Assembly: GCA_029204225.1 (NCBI GenBank)
Contig: CM055100.1
Coordinates: 3,449,089-3,513,088 of the forward strand
Direction of reading: 5' to 3'
Length of the DNA: 64,000 nucleotides
From: Diphasiastrum complanatum
Taxonomy: Eukaryota > Streptophyta > Lycopodiopsida > Lycopodiales > Lycopodiaceae
Shown here: positions 34,112 to 46,400 of the stretch, piece after piece
Position numbering within the stretch: the stretch's first letter is position 1
Layout: each line of letters begins with the position of its first letter
Notes under the pieces: model-generated
Told to the model about the DNA's origin: nothing
The model's database searches: none
Seen by the model: only the letters and a program-made list of their open reading frames with translations
Program-made: the position numbers and the translations under genes

Positions 34112-34171
34112 ATGGCTTTATTCATTCCCAGTCTTGGAAGCCATCCCAACAAGAGGCTACTCAACAAAAAA
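34112..34171 (+). CDS. ISA3: Isoamylase candidate exon 1 (transit peptide start)
   Basis: ATG followed by 20 codons ([20 protein letters not shown]) up to a good donor AAA|GTAAAC. Basic, Ser-containing and without acidic residues, as plastid transit peptides are. Exactly 60 nt, so it joins exon 2 in phase 0 over a 303-bp intron. This is inference from frame and splice sites only. Confidence 0.35.
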
Positions 34172-36324
34172 GTAAACTGTTTACTCTCAACCAAATGGAA
34201 CTCGTAATTACTCTCTTATACTGTCAAGCATTGAATAGCCTCGTAAAGATTGCTAGGCTGTTTTTTGGCACAAGCATGTGCATTAAACTACAGCACCACT
34301 GTCGTAAATTGTGTATACTGGGAAGTTGGGAACTGAGGAGATGTAAGTGCAGCACCACAACAAAGATGAGATTGCCTATATTTATTTATGCTGGAAGCCC
34401 TGGAGCTCTAGTGGCATTTACAGCATCTTATTCGAACAAGGGCTATCTATTGTGGCTAATGTAATGCCTTGCAGGAAAGTACTGTGGGTGTCCAGCAGCA
34501 TAAGGAAATTATTGTCTTATCTGGTCAATCTTCTCCACTTGGTCCATCCTGCTTAAATGATGCGGTGAACTTTGCGCTCTTCTCCAAGCATGCAACATCA
34601 GTCTCACTGTGTCTGTATGTCTCATGCCATGGTTATGATAATTTTGAAGTAAATCTTGGAAATGGTTTTTTGGTATTGTGAATTCGCCGCATGTAGGTAG
34701 GCAACAGGGACATTTGTAAAAATGGATTCTTTGAGTAAGATTTCTATCATACAAATGACATAAGCAGCTAGGCAATAAATGACTACAAGAGCAAGGTAAA
34801 CTGTGAATATAGTCATAAAAGCAAAGTGCAAGCTTAGAGCTAGGCCTCTATTTTTGAAGGATTGCAGAAGAAAAGATTCCAAGGTTTTTTTTGTGTAAAA
34901 TGTTCTCCAAGGCATATCTCATGAGTTTTCAGTTGTTTGTCAATTGCCAGTAGTTAGATATTAGAATGGAACAAAGATGTGGCAAGCTCAGTGTGGGAAG
35001 GAAAGAATGATGAATAGTTCGTGCAAAAGCACAAGTCCTTCGTTTCACAAGAGCTAACTTGATATCATATTGATCATTATTTGTAATTACAACCTCATGC
35101 AGTGTCTATCAGAATGATTTGTTGTTGGCTTTTGTGGGCTTTTTGAAGAGAGTTGAGGTACATTCAGAAGATTTGGGACTTTGGCCTCGTATTAGAAGAA
35201 ATTTACTGTACATTAACTGGCAGTTAGGAGGACTAATATTCTCTGACTACCAGCAAAGAAAATTAGCAACGTTTCTGGTTTTAAGAATTCAACCACAAAC
35301 TATATGTGTTGAAGCCTAGCGGAAGGATATTTGTGTCATTTTTATCCTGAATATTTTTTACTGTGGCGCTTCTCAATGAATGCTTTTGCTTTCCTGAATT
35401 GCTGATTCTCATGATTTTTAAAAAGGTTTTGGGAGTATGGGAACACCGGTGGGCGGGTGGAAGAAATTATCTTGGACCCTCAAGTAAACAAGACAAAAAA
35501 CATTGGCATGTTTGTGTTGAGGTACAGGCATCAATTTTGATGCTTTAAAAAACAAGCTCATCTATTAGTACTTTATGCTTCGATTGTTTTTGATGTTTGT
35601 CTCATGATCCTTGAAGATACCATGATTCATTGATTACTTTGATGGCTTGTATCATATTTTAAAGATTTTATTCTCCTTTATACTAGCAGGAAAACTATTC
35701 CAGTTATAAATGTTGCTATACCATGCTGATTTTTCCCAATTTAGTCTGTGCATCTTGACACGTTCATTTTGGTCTCAGAATCTGCCACTACAAGGGGTGT
35801 TTTATGGCTATCGGGTTGACGGCCCACAAGGGTGGGAGAAGGGTCATCGATTTGATAAAACTACTATCCTCCTTGATCCATACACAAAGTTTGTAGAAGG
35901 TCGACGACGTTATGGAGATTTGAATCATAGATGTTGCCAGTTTTTTGGAACATTTGACTTCCTTACAAGCGCATTTGACTGGGAAGATGATCACAAGCGG
36001 TCAGTGATACCTGAGGTAAAGCACTTCATCACTTGTGTGCATAAAATATGTAGCACTTACTTTTGTTTGTCTTTTGGAATAAGTTAGGGCATGATGCCAA
36101 TACGCTTGCATACATCTGCCTCTTCTCAACTTTTATAAAGAAATGCTTCAATTATTTTGGCCTTGGATTGTCGAGTATTGTTATTTGAGAAGTTCTAACG
36201 ATAGGCGTGATTTTTACAGAAAGACATGGTGATTTATGAAATGAATGTTCGTGCATATACAATGGATGATTCTAGTGGTCTTGATGAAGGCATTCGTGGG
36301 AGTTACATGGGTCTTATTGAAAAG
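34112..36324 (+). CDS. ISA3: Isoamylase (starch debranching enzyme, ISA3-like), 5' part
   Basis: Exons 34112-34171 (possible), 34475-34648, 35436-35521, 35779-36015, 36220-36324, all bounded by AG/GT and all in phase 0 except for a one-base shift in the third. The protein reads [30 protein letters not shown], then [12 protein letters not shown], then [53 protein letters not shown], then [19 protein letters not shown]. This is the N-terminal CBM48 domain and first strand of the GH13 barrel of plant isoamylases; wording is nearest to the ISA3 class. These enzymes cut alpha-1,6 branches of glucan during starch breakdown in plastids. The catalytic Asp/Glu/Asp region lies further 3' and is not in the window. 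Either the next intron exceeds 27 kb or the gene is truncated. With the frameshift it may be a pseudogene; a sequence error is the alternative. Confidence 0.85.
34475..34648 (+). CDS. ISA3: Isoamylase exon 2 (CBM48 start)
   Basis: Acceptor TTGCAG|GAAAGT; 58 codons in phase 0; encodes [20 protein letters not shown], matching the start of the isoamylase CBM48 domain. Donor taken as GAA|GTAAAT at 34649; an alternative is ATG|GTTATG at 34632. Confidence 0.85.
35436..35521 (+). CDS. ISA3: Isoamylase exon 3, frameshifted
   Basis: Acceptor GGGAG|TATGGG, donor GAG|GTACAG. The first part reads [13 protein letters not shown] in one frame, the last part HWHVCVE in the next. At 86 nt it is one short of a multiple of three, while its neighbours are all in phase 0. 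The break lies at the A6 run in GACAAAAAACATTGG (35492-35506). Confidence 0.8.
35779..36015 (+). CDS. ISA3: Isoamylase exon 4 (end of CBM48)
   Basis: Acceptor TCTCAG|AATCTG, donor GAG|GTAAAG; 79 codons, phase 0. Encodes [37 protein letters not shown] and [18 protein letters not shown], well-known isoamylase wording. The most secure exon. Confidence 0.93.
36220..36324 (+). CDS. ISA3: Isoamylase exon 5 (GH13 barrel start)
   Basis: Acceptor TTTACAG|AAAGAC, donor AAG|GTACTT; 35 codons, phase 0. Encodes [20 protein letters not shown] and [10 protein letters not shown], the first strand of the catalytic barrel. No following exon was found downstream. Confidence 0.92.
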
Positions 36325-38090
36325 GTACTTACCAACTCAATTTGCTTGTGAAATATATATTTTATTTTGTGTATTCACGTAAGTGGAGGTAAAAGTCTTA
36401 AATGTAATGAAACATGTATATGTGAGACAGTGAGAGTCGCTTGAACATTGTTACAGAATTCTATCATTTTAGATGACTGAAAAAGTTTTTCTTTAATGGA
36501 GATACACAAGATTAGTAAGCAAGGCTTGTCCTTGGTTCTTGATGATTCCTTTGCATAAATGTTCAAGCAAGCAGTCGTGTTCAGTTATAGTGCTTGAAGT
36601 GGCATGTTTGGAGAAGAGTGAGCTGCAAAGTTGATTCAATAGATTCATGAGAATGAGTTTCTTACAGTAAAATGTTCATTGACACATTATTTCTTGATTT
36701 GAATCAATAAATTCAATTTGTTGCCTCTTTTTTCTAGTATTGATATAAGATGTCCACTTTGGAGACTTCCTCAACACAGTTTTCGTTCTCAGACTTACTC
36801 ATGAACACAACTTGTTTTTTGACACTCGAAATATTTTTGTTTTTAGGAAATGCTTAGAAGCGAAGGTTTGTTCTCAATTCCTATTGGACCCCTCGACCAA
36901 AGCCAACACTTTGACTTGATGCCAACAATAGGGTGATCAGTGCAACTAGTAATTATTACTCTTAACCTGCTTGAGATTGTGGCCACAATCTCAAGCACGA
37001 TGCCACCCAAGTAATGTTGAAATATTTCTTTATTGTGCATGGAATTACCGTTAGCAGCAACAATGTTGCACACCCTTTTGTTGGGAAGTCTTAAGAAATG
37101 CACGTTTGGAAGCCTATGCAGACTTTTAAAATTTTTCAAATTCAAAAGGAGACTTAGGTTTCCTTGGCCCAAATTAGAATAATCAAATTGAATCCCTTAT
37201 TAGACACCCAATTGAATTTGCGAGATAGGGTTTCTTAGTATACAAGGTTTGATCATTTTTTGTGATGATGTTAGAACCAGTCATTTTACAATGTTAACCC
37301 TTTACAGTGTTAGCCCTAGGTGTCAATCAAATTTCTTGGGCATCCATGCTCATGTTTGCAAGTGTTCAAGTTTCATTTTGCTATTTCGCGGGCCCTCATC
37401 AGTCCAAATTGAGTGTTTTGAGATCTTAAAGAATCCCTTTCAAGCTACTTTGGGCTACATCTTTTTCAGAGCAAGGAGGAGCTACACATGGCCAAAATCA
37501 ATGCAAAACTATGGTGCTAAAGGTTGTTTCTTTGCAACTCAATCTTGGTGCTAGAATGAACTAAAATGAAGTCAATTTTGCAGCTTGGCATCATGGGCAT
37601 AAGTCCCACTTTGTCATCTTGTTTTTCTATTTCCTCTGCAAATGTTTGACATATGCTTCAAACTTTTCTCATTGCTAATGGTGATCAAGTTCCTTTACCT
37701 GAAGTATTCATTTACAACAATTGTCTTCTTCATTTTTTTAGCGAGGTTGGTTTCTAGGCATCTTCTTTCAGATAGGGAGGGTTTGGATTTTCAAGGGCAT
37801 GTGGCAAGACTTGTCTTGTCCTCTCCACATCCAACCTTTCATTGAGAATCACATAGGTAGCACCTTAGGGGCCATATGTTTTCGGACAATGGTTGTATGA
37901 CCAGTTGTGTGTTTGTACTTTGCAAAGGACATTGGTCTGATCATCATAAAAGCACAAAGAATTTTTGATGTTTTCTGGGTCGTTGTTCAAAGCTTTGCCA
38001 TAATTTGGGTGGCATGAGATCAAATGTGAAAAGGGGTGGAAGAGCTTCCCTGTTTGATTGTTCTTGGACATTTAGGAAATAAGTTGTATG
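36325..38090 (+). other. Intron sequence or 3' flank, no gene seen
   Basis: AT-rich sequence without an exon that continues the isoamylase reading (a helix-rich IPHLLELG-type segment would be expected). A 109-codon minus-strand open stretch at 36843-37172 has no known motif and is left unassigned. Confidence 0.5.
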
Positions 38091-38397
38091 TGTTGTGGCT
38101 TTGACTGGACCAAATGTCCCAGTGAGCATATGACACGTGTCCTGTTGACTAGTCAACTCTCCTACATTTTAGGAGGTCAGTCCAACCACTCCTACTAAAT
38201 GACCTAGTACTCCATGCCAAAGCTAAGCATGACTCTTTGAGGTCCAATGCCAACTAATTACAGTTTATTTACAATCTACTTACAAAAGGTCACCAAAGGC
38301 CAGTGACTTAGCCATTTCAATAATTACAATAATTACAAAAGATACATCTGTCTCTAAAAATTGTAAATAACTGGGACAGGGAGTAAAGGCTCTAACA
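38091..38397 (-). repeat. Gypsy-B 3' LTR (left end approximate)
   Basis: Ends ...GGCTCTAACA at 38397, next to a minus-strand purine tract (GTGAGAAGGGA). The left end at a TG near 38091 is a guess; no second LTR is available for comparison. Confidence 0.4.
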
Positions 38398-39960
38398 TCC
38401 CTTCTCACTCAAAAAAGACATCGTCCACGATGACCAAACTAGGGTACTGTGCACGCAAACTGTGCGCGGTCTCCCAGGCAACATCTGTAAGAGGTCTTCC
38501 ATGCCAAGCAACTAGATATATCAAAGATCAAGCGGTTACACAGACGTTTATCCCGCCTATCCAATATCCTTGTTGGCTCATGGATCTCCTCTCCATGCTC
38601 CTGAATAGAGTCACAATTGACTCATCTCCGTACACCGGAGTTGTCGACAACAACTGGCCTAATCAAGCCTCCTACGATAACCAGCATCCCATACTACTGG
38701 CGATCGGACTTGGCTCTCACTAGCACCATGATTGGTTGTCTAAATTTTTTCAACTAACTCAAGCATTTTACTCATTGAGTTAGAAATCAGCTGTACTAGG
38801 CACTTTGAGGAATTCCCACCGTAACAAGACTAGTAGGCCTAAAACCATATTGGGCCACCAAAAGTTACATAGGATCATCTCATATGTCCAATCCACACCC
38901 GCATGACTAGCACCAGTACTATCATAACATAAATGCAAAATCTCCCTACACAGCCCTTTACTAACTGGAATGGGGAGTTTGCCATTTCCTTTAACTATAC
39001 CATCTACCATGGTATAATTTAGGCAAGTGTGAGCAAAGAGATCAGAGCTCTCCTTCTGAGACTCTACTTGGCCAAGATTTACCTCTCTCACAACTTCCTT
39101 ACAATAAACAATCAGGATCCTCTTGCTGAATTTATCTGATCTCAGCAATTAGGTGTCATTCTCTATGACCACAAAAGACATCTGATACAATATACGAGAT
39201 AGTGCATCAGGCACACAATTTTCGATACCTTTCATGTACCAAATTTGCATGTGAAATTCCTGCGTCAATTCAGGCCACTTGGCTAATTGCAGAAATATAT
39301 AAAAATGTCATGGTCGGCATATACAAACCCGCACCACACAAATAATGCCTCCATACTTTCAAAGCATGGACAATGGCATACAACTATTCTGAACATGGTT
39401 GAGCTTCTCCCTCACAAAGGCCACTGGCCTACCCTATGCATCAGAATTGTCCCAACGATGACATCACTCGCATCCGTTATTATGACAAATGGTTTATGAG
39501 GGTCTACTATCTTTAATGTGACAAAGTCAGCCACAGCTTGTTTCAAAGCGTTGAAACTTCATTGATGAACTTCCGTCCACTTATTATTCTATAGCATATT
39601 TGGTCAAAGGTGCAGCCATGTGTGAACAACCCTTTACACCTTGCAACAAAACCCAAACAATTCAAGAGAGCCTCTCAATACTGTCAAGTCTGTAGGTACA
39701 GGCCACGGAAGCTACTAGAGATATGGGAGACAACATCAATTTTTTTGTTGGTGTTCGCTCGACCATAAATTTCACATGCTTGTTCGTAGATCTAGAGGAA
39801 CCTGATAGGATCCGATGATCCATCATATTTGGGCATCTCAAAAAGAGATGTCCTATGAACTGCTTGCAAGGGTGTGACAGGTATGGGTTGACCCATTGGA
39901 TCCATTGCTATTGATTCAGCTTCTACCTTGATTCGCGTGACTACAACTGGTGCTTGGTTT
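38398..39960 (-). pseudogene. Gypsy-B remnant (gag, RNase H, integrase)
   Basis: In element order: gag-like piece at about 39910-39690 (MPKYDGSSDPIRFL, then YEQACEIYGRAN); RNase H core near 39520-39430 (HKPFVIITDASDVIVGTIL); integrase zinc region within 39148-38850 (IPVSKGLCREILHLCYD, ASHAGVDWTYEM, FWWPNM); and the end of integrase near 38480-38410 (VAWETAHSLRAQYPSL). Protease and RT are missing, so there is an internal deletion between gag and RNase H. Many stops. Ty3/Gypsy by domain order (integrase after RNase H). Dead. Confidence 0.75.
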
Positions 39961-40229
39961 GCAATCCTTCTTGTTATTGATCGATATGATCTTTGCTGAA
40001 TCTGTGGAATTCAGTTTGGATCTTCGAGGATCCAATCAGTTTTGATGGCTAACAGTGTGATTTTAGCCTCTTTATGGTGGTTTTTCTTTGATAGCTTTTT
40101 ACTCCTTGCTCTGATTGGTCTAAGATTTTCACAGTAGACAGATCTGGGGCAGATCTTGCTATGGATGATATCTATGAGAGTTACTCAGTGCGAGAGTTTT
40201 TTTGCACTATTTTGCAGGTGAAAATTTTG

Positions 40230-40930
40230 ATTTCTCAATATCTATTGGGAACTAACTCTTGCAGGTTTATCAAGAGCCGAATCTGATATGGATCTGGCTC
40301 TGTTCAAATTGGGGAGGGTTATTTCTCAGAGATAAAAAAGTTATTGATGTCTACAAGGGTTCGAAACCACCTTTTTGCTTACAGATCAATCATTACTGGA
40401 AACTAACTCTCGCAGACTTCATCACTGACAAAAAATGACATTTTGAAGACAATGGGATGGTCTGCTAGGGTTCTTTGTATCTGATGGTTTTGTTGATTTT
40501 TAAGCACTTAAACCCACTTTTTAGCTTACTAGAATAAAACTAAGTCTTGCAGGCTCTTCTGTGTATCTATCTCACTGAGATGGAGCTTCAGAATTATCCA
40601 CGAAGGTTACTTATCACAAAAAGTTGATTTTTGGTTGTTTGTAACGGTTTTGCCTTCGTTTTTTTGTCGTTTTTACCTTGGGAATTCTCGTAGAGGCACT
40701 TTTTTTGGGAACTAACTCTCGCAGATCTTTCTGTGTGCTCTTCGCAAGGAAATGCAACTTCAGGAGGCTCTGTGAAGGTTATTTTTTAGTTTTAATTTTT
40801 TTTTTTGATTTTTACAAGGGATTTTTGAATTTTTTTGGGATTTTTTTTTTTTTCAAAATCTGTTGGGAAGTAACTCTCGCTAAGACTATGTCTTGGAGCT
40901 GCTGTGCCAATCATGCGAAGGTTGGTTCTA
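40230..40930 (+). repeat. Degenerate ~155-bp tandem array
   Basis: Five units marked by (A/G)ACTAA(C/G)TCT(C/T)GCAG-like words at about 40252, 40401, 40535, 40711 and 40868, usually preceded by TTGGGA and followed by a TTTTT-rich stretch. Spacing 133-176 bp. May be part of the leader or LTR of Gypsy-B; not proven. Confidence 0.65.
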
Positions 40931-41195
40931 ACTAGTTTTTGAGAAATCAGAATCTAATGGGATTTTGGGTCTCTTTTTCCCTCCAAAAACATATTTGAGT
41001 GTTTTTTGGTGTTGGGGATGTCAAGCCCTTAGAGGCTGTTTTGGGTCTCCACTACTCTTCCACACCTCCTCCACTAGCTAGCAACAATCCAATCACAAGA
41101 AAACAAGCAAAACAAGGCTAAACTACCCCAAAATCCACCTAAATACACTAAAAATGACAAACCAACTGAAAAGACAACTAGAACTAGTTAGAGAT
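40931..41195. other. No feature seen
   Basis: Unassigned sequence between the tandem array and the Copia-D LTR. Confidence 0.4.
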
Positions 41196-42114
41196 TGTAG
41201 GAAAGGTTCTGTGAATTCTTCCTCAGAGAACGCAATTAGAGGTTGAATAAATCACACCAATATCAGCGTTTTAATCATGCCTGAATTAGATCTATGTACT
41301 AATAGAGCATTTTTATTATGATTAATTTATGCGTGCAAAAATATGGGTGCAAAAATTGGAAATATATGCGAGAATGTGATAGGCAATTAGATAATCAGAT
41401 AAACGACTGAAACTTTGATCAGGAAACGGATTTTTATAATTGTGAGTTTGAATCAATATACATTTTCTTGTTGCCTTGTGGTATATCTCTTACAAAGAGT
41501 ACATAAGTCCGCAAATGCATAAGTAATTAAGTCAGTCTGAGTCTAAGTCTGAGCTTGAATTTGAGAGTGTGTTATTACTATAAGTGCACATGTATTTATA
41601 TTTTTACAGGATAAGTCCTTTGGCTTTTTTACTTCTATAACAGAATCCATTCGTTTTGACAATTGATATTCAACAACGTTCTGGTTTCTCAGAGTCGAAA
41701 GTTCTCGAAAGATTTGCGACAGATTCTCGAATGATTCTTTGTTCATGACAGATTTGCTGTTCTTGAAAGATTCATGACAATATTTTGTTCTCGACAGTAT
41801 CTTTGACAGTTTCTGCTTCGCGATAGTCTTTTTGATCTTTTGAGACAAATTTGCGAATATTTTGAGTTCGCAATAATTTTGAGCTTCGAGCTTCAAGTTT
41901 GAACAAGAAATTGTTCGCAACAGTTTCACGACAATTATTTGTTCGAGTTTCGTATTCAAGCTTCTCAATTTCGCGAATTGTTCGAGTTCGTGTTTCGAGC
42001 TTCTCAATTTCGCGAATTGTTCGAGTTCGTGTTTCGAGCTTCTTAACTTTTGTCAATTTGAGTACTGTGCACTTTGTTGGTAGAACTGAGACTTGTCTGT
42101 TGAGGTGTTCTACA
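41196..42114 (-). repeat. Copia-D 3' LTR (919 bp)
   Basis: Starts TGTAGGAAAGG and ends GTGTTCTACA, giving an imperfect terminal inverted repeat. It is followed by a minus-strand purine tract (TTTGAGAGGGAGT, 42115-42127) and then RNase H. No other copy in the window. Confidence 0.75.
41940..42048. repeat. 39-bp tandem repeat in the Copia-D LTR
   Basis: Unit GTTCGAGTTCGTGTTTCGAG + CTTCTCAATTTCGCGAATT, about 2.7 copies, the first one diverged. Contains the near-palindromic TTCGCGAA. Rich in CpG compared with its surroundings. Confidence 0.88.
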
Positions 42115-42120
42115 ACTCCC

Positions 42121-42955
42121 TCTCAAAGTGGGCAGTTGGATTAATCCCAATCTTCTTCGCTGCTTCTCGATCAGTTGTCATTTCCTCTGTACGTATGAAG
42201 ACTGTCTTCAATATCCTCTTCTCAACTAAGTCCTAAATGACATGATACTTGATAGCTATATGTTTGGTTTTCGAATGAAACACAGGATCTTTTGTAAGAT
42301 AGATAGCTGAAGTGTTATCCATTTGTAAGACATAAGGTTTAGAAATAGTTTGATCAAATCCTTCTAACATCTGTTTAATCCAAATCAGCTCATTTGCCAT
42401 CTTAGCTACTGCTACGTATTCGGCCTCACAGGAAGATTGAGCTAATACTGTTTGCTTCTTGCTTATCTAGAGTATGGTTGCGCCAGATGTTAGTGTACAA
42501 CCTCCTGAAATGCTTTTGCTATTATCCTTCATGGATGCCCAACTTGCGTCACTGTATGATTCGATGCGAAATCCAGCTTCCTTCGAATAACATAGTCCAT
42601 AGTCTTTTGATTCCTGGAAATATTGCACTACTCTTTTTGCTAACTTCCAAAGTAACGATCCTGGGTTCTGATTAAAGTGGCTCAGCCTGTATACTTCGAA
42701 TGCTATATCAGGTCTGGTGTTGTCTACAAGATACAATAATGATCCAATCAGTCTGCGATAGGGTGTTTTGGCCATTTGCTTCTCTTCTTCGAGAGTCTGT
42801 GGACAATCTGCCTTGCTCAGTATTGTTCCAGGTATTATGGGAGTATGCACACCTTTGCATTCAAGCATGTTGAAATCTTCAATTATTTTTTAAGTATACT
42901 TTTGTTGGTAAAGATATAACTTACCATCTTCAAAGTCTCTTTCGATCTACAAACT
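42121..42955 (-). pseudogene. Copia-D pol remnant (end of RT, RNase H)
   Basis: RNase H end at 42460-42130: SSCEAEYVAVAKMANELIWI, DNTSAIYLTKDPVFHSKTKH. RT end and connection at 42868-42467: CKGVHTPIIPGTIL, PYRRLIGSLLYLVDNTRPD, YSDASWASMKDNSKSISGG. One or two in-frame stops. At 42955 it is cut by the family-S LTR, and its upstream part is not found in the window. Its sequence is a different Copia lineage from Copia-B. Confidence 0.88.
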
Positions 42956-43455
42956 GTAAGAGAAGCTCACTAAGATCCTGCTTACAAGACAATACACTAT
43001 AACTACCCAACCAAGTAGAAGCAACCAATCAACTCTAGAAGCTTCACCCCCAAGCCAAGGAACAAGAAACATGAATGTAGAGTGAAATCTTGGCAATGAA
43101 TCAATGATCACAATGAGGAGTAGGGCGAGTTTGGCCTCAATATATAGAGCCAAAAGCAACCTGGGCACATAGCCATGCATAGCCCTAAGTTCCCTATACA
43201 TAGATTCACCTAGAATAGAGTCCTATGCATGGACCAACTATTCATAGAATTGCTATTGATAACTCTACACATGCATACACTGTCTCAAACCTTGTCTAAA
43301 CTCCATTTAGTGTGTTCTGGGCCTCACAAGGATATTAGTTACTTTCGGGTCACATCCAATATGATGTGGCATAACTAACATCTTGATTTACTGGAGTACC
43401 GTGTATCCAAGACTGGGAGTATACTGAATCCTACTTACCGGCCATGGACATAACA
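42956..43455 (-). repeat. LTR of a family-S element, minus strand
   Basis: Right end ...GGACATAACA, so in element sense it starts TGTTATG. Left end TGTAAGAG at 42956. Related to 33288-33830 (shared words such as CCTTGGCTTGGGGG and the GAGG(A/C)CCAGA region). Beyond it lies the same purine tract AAGGAGGGAAGAA (43456-43468) and 120 bp closely similar to 33153-33287 in reverse. Confidence 0.75.
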
Positions 43456-46400
43456 TTCTTCCCTCCTTAAACTGCTTCTATCCTTAGAAGCTCTCTAAAT
43501 AGGAAAGAATAACATGAACAATTCTTTTAACTTTAAATATCAACCTAGAAAATCATTATCCTTAGTCTAACTTTCACATCAAACAAGTACTCAGAGATAA
43601 TCCTATTTTCCAAGTGATAATCTATATACTGGAGTACAACTCAGGTTTGAAAAAGTACACTAAGCGATAAATTTCCCATCTAGGTTATATTCACCATAAG
43701 TTAGTAGCATCACCTTCATGTAAAGCATTTACATGAAGCACTGGATGAAGTAACCTAACCTAAGAGATTAAAGTTAAAGAAATAATAAAATAATTATAAT
43801 TATAGTATGAAATTATCCACAACTCTGACAGATAATTCATAAGCTTATAAGCACAAATATCCTTAGAATCTAAATTCTAAGATATGAAAATTCATTCAAT
43901 TAGAATCTCTAAGAGAATCATTAAGATATAGAATGATTAAAACTCAACTCTGAGTATCCCAGAAACTCTTTTGAGTTAAATGCTCCTATTTCTAGCACCA
44001 AATGCAAGAAAATAGCATTCATTCATCTTAATAGACTTGTCTATCTCCTATGATAACTAGAGATCCAATCAGATGAAGAACTGTATTCAAGCATCTGCAG
44101 ACCATAAACTATAGTAAAATAGCATCCACTAGACTAATTAATTCTCCACAAATAAGATAACTTATCTTATGAGAATATCTGTGAGATCCATAGGCTCTCA
44201 ATAAGATACTGGAGTAATGAGATTCAAAACCCTGATCTGAATTATTACTCAATTAATAGATCAAGAATTAATCATCACACTTAAGAATCATCACCATTCC
44301 TTAAAATCCTTTGACAATAATTAAGTATCTATTTATGATCCGTCGATCATAAATATTTAGATTCGTATGATTCATCACTCATAATTCTTGGAATCAAAAT
44401 CATACTTAATCATTTACAGGATACTAGAGTATATGTTTCACATAACTGAGAAAAAGTAAGAATCATTCCAAAATCTTTTCCAACATGAAAATACTGGATT
44501 TTAGAAATACTCTCAAATCAAGATTCTTTAACTGAAATGCAGGATATTCAAGTTCTATAAACCACTGGTAATTAAAGACAGAAAGCATACCAAATGACAA
44601 TCATCTTCAACTACAAAACGTTAGATTACAATCTAGAATCAAATCTAGATACCCAAAGCCCTGCTGAAAATCAATTCAGTTATTATTCTTGGATTCATTA
44701 TAATTTGTTATCCAATTGAGCTCTCTGGGATACAATCACTAATGAGCTGAGTCTTTTCCTTAACTAAGGAGTACTCTATCCCAAGAATACTGTATATCCA
44801 ATGCACATAATTTTAACTAATGAACTCAAATGATTCACTAATCATGCGTCTTACAAGCAATATAAATCAAAACCATCAGTTTCTGGTAAATCCACTTCAC
44901 ACTGATCGTTTTACCAATTAACTTCACTCTGGAGTAATCAATTACTCAAGTTAATTGCCAATGACTTAGAAATCTCAAATGTCTAGGTGAAGAATTCAAT
45001 TATACTAGTATAACACGACATTTAGATCCTCCCAAATCATTTATAAGTTAATCCATAAATCTTCTATACAAGAATTTGTTAACTCTGCAAATATCTGTCA
45101 AAATAATACCTGATCATATGCTTATGTTCACTGACTAGGTTAAGTGCACCAGATAACCTTAGTAACTAGGATTACACAATAGATTCATACAAGATTAATC
45201 GTGCACATATGAGAATAATCTCACTATGACCCAGTACATAAACACATTTTTTATTTCACATATGCTTTCAGAACCCACATATGTTATTCAGATATCTCAT
45301 TGAGATCTTGTATTTTCTATTTCTCATGAGTAAATAACATATCCGGAAAAATCTTTGAGACGAATAACATTCACTCTCAGCAGTTTTCCAATCCAACTTA
45401 CCTCTAATTACATAATTTCTCCCACTAATCAACCCCTCTCTGATCCTAGTACTTAAACTAAGATTAGGTTGACCCAATATAGAACTCTCAGACTTAAATT
45501 TTGATCAAACCTACTTCTATTCCAATCAAATGGAATTAGTAACCTTTGACCTTTTACTGTACTACTTATACATAATGATTCAAATTACAAACTTGTTCCA
45601 GACTGTCCACACAATCCCTAGAGAATTCATCTTATTCGAAAAGTTCTAATTAGGCATCTTACTATGATCTATCCGAAATTACTTCCAGAAAAATCTCATT
45701 TCTATACCACAACTGGTTCTTTTTCAAAAACTATACAATCCACAGATTATCAAATAGAAATTTATCGTACCACTTCACCCCTCCTTTTAGAGAAATTATC
45801 AATTTTAATAAAAGTTAACTGGAAAGATGATATATGAAAATATCTAAATCCAAGAAAAGTCAGTAATAAGTGCTTCCACTAAAGGATTCACTTCATTACA
45901 ACCAGGACTTCTCCTTCAAATATTTTCTATCTGAGTGATAGAAGCTACTATTCTATCGAAATCCATTTATGCAACCGAGATATTCTAGGTTTAAGAAATT
46001 GAAACATGTTAACCTTAGAATTTGTCTAAATTCCAAGTCTATTCCCACAAGTGATAATTTATATGACATAACAGTCTTTCAGAAGATTAACTTCATGCCG
46101 AAAAGAATCATATAAATCAGTCTGATATCTTATATCTGAGAAATTACTAAGAAGTAAAGGATTGATTAAGAAAACGAGAAATAGATTTGAGGGCCTCTGA
46201 TTTTGTAAATAATGAGATATCACTTTGGGATCTAGATTAAACCTCAAAATCCAAAATACCCCACATTTGATCTAATGGTTTTCTTTATTCCCATATCGCG
46301 ACTAGGTACTAAAACACACCATTGATCATCAGATCTTCACAGTCCTAGAATTTCCTTTTCAAAATTACTGATGTCCCATACCAACAGCTTTTCCTTCCAA

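Noticed and set aside
34021-34464. 147-codon plus-strand frame just before isoamylase exon 2
   Set aside because: It lacks an ATG at its start and a known motif, and covers the candidate exon 1 and intron in another frame; splice phase favours the short exon 34112-34171.
36843-37172. 109-codon minus-strand frame
   Set aside because: No recognisable motif, within probable intron, no neighbouring exon; not called as a gene.
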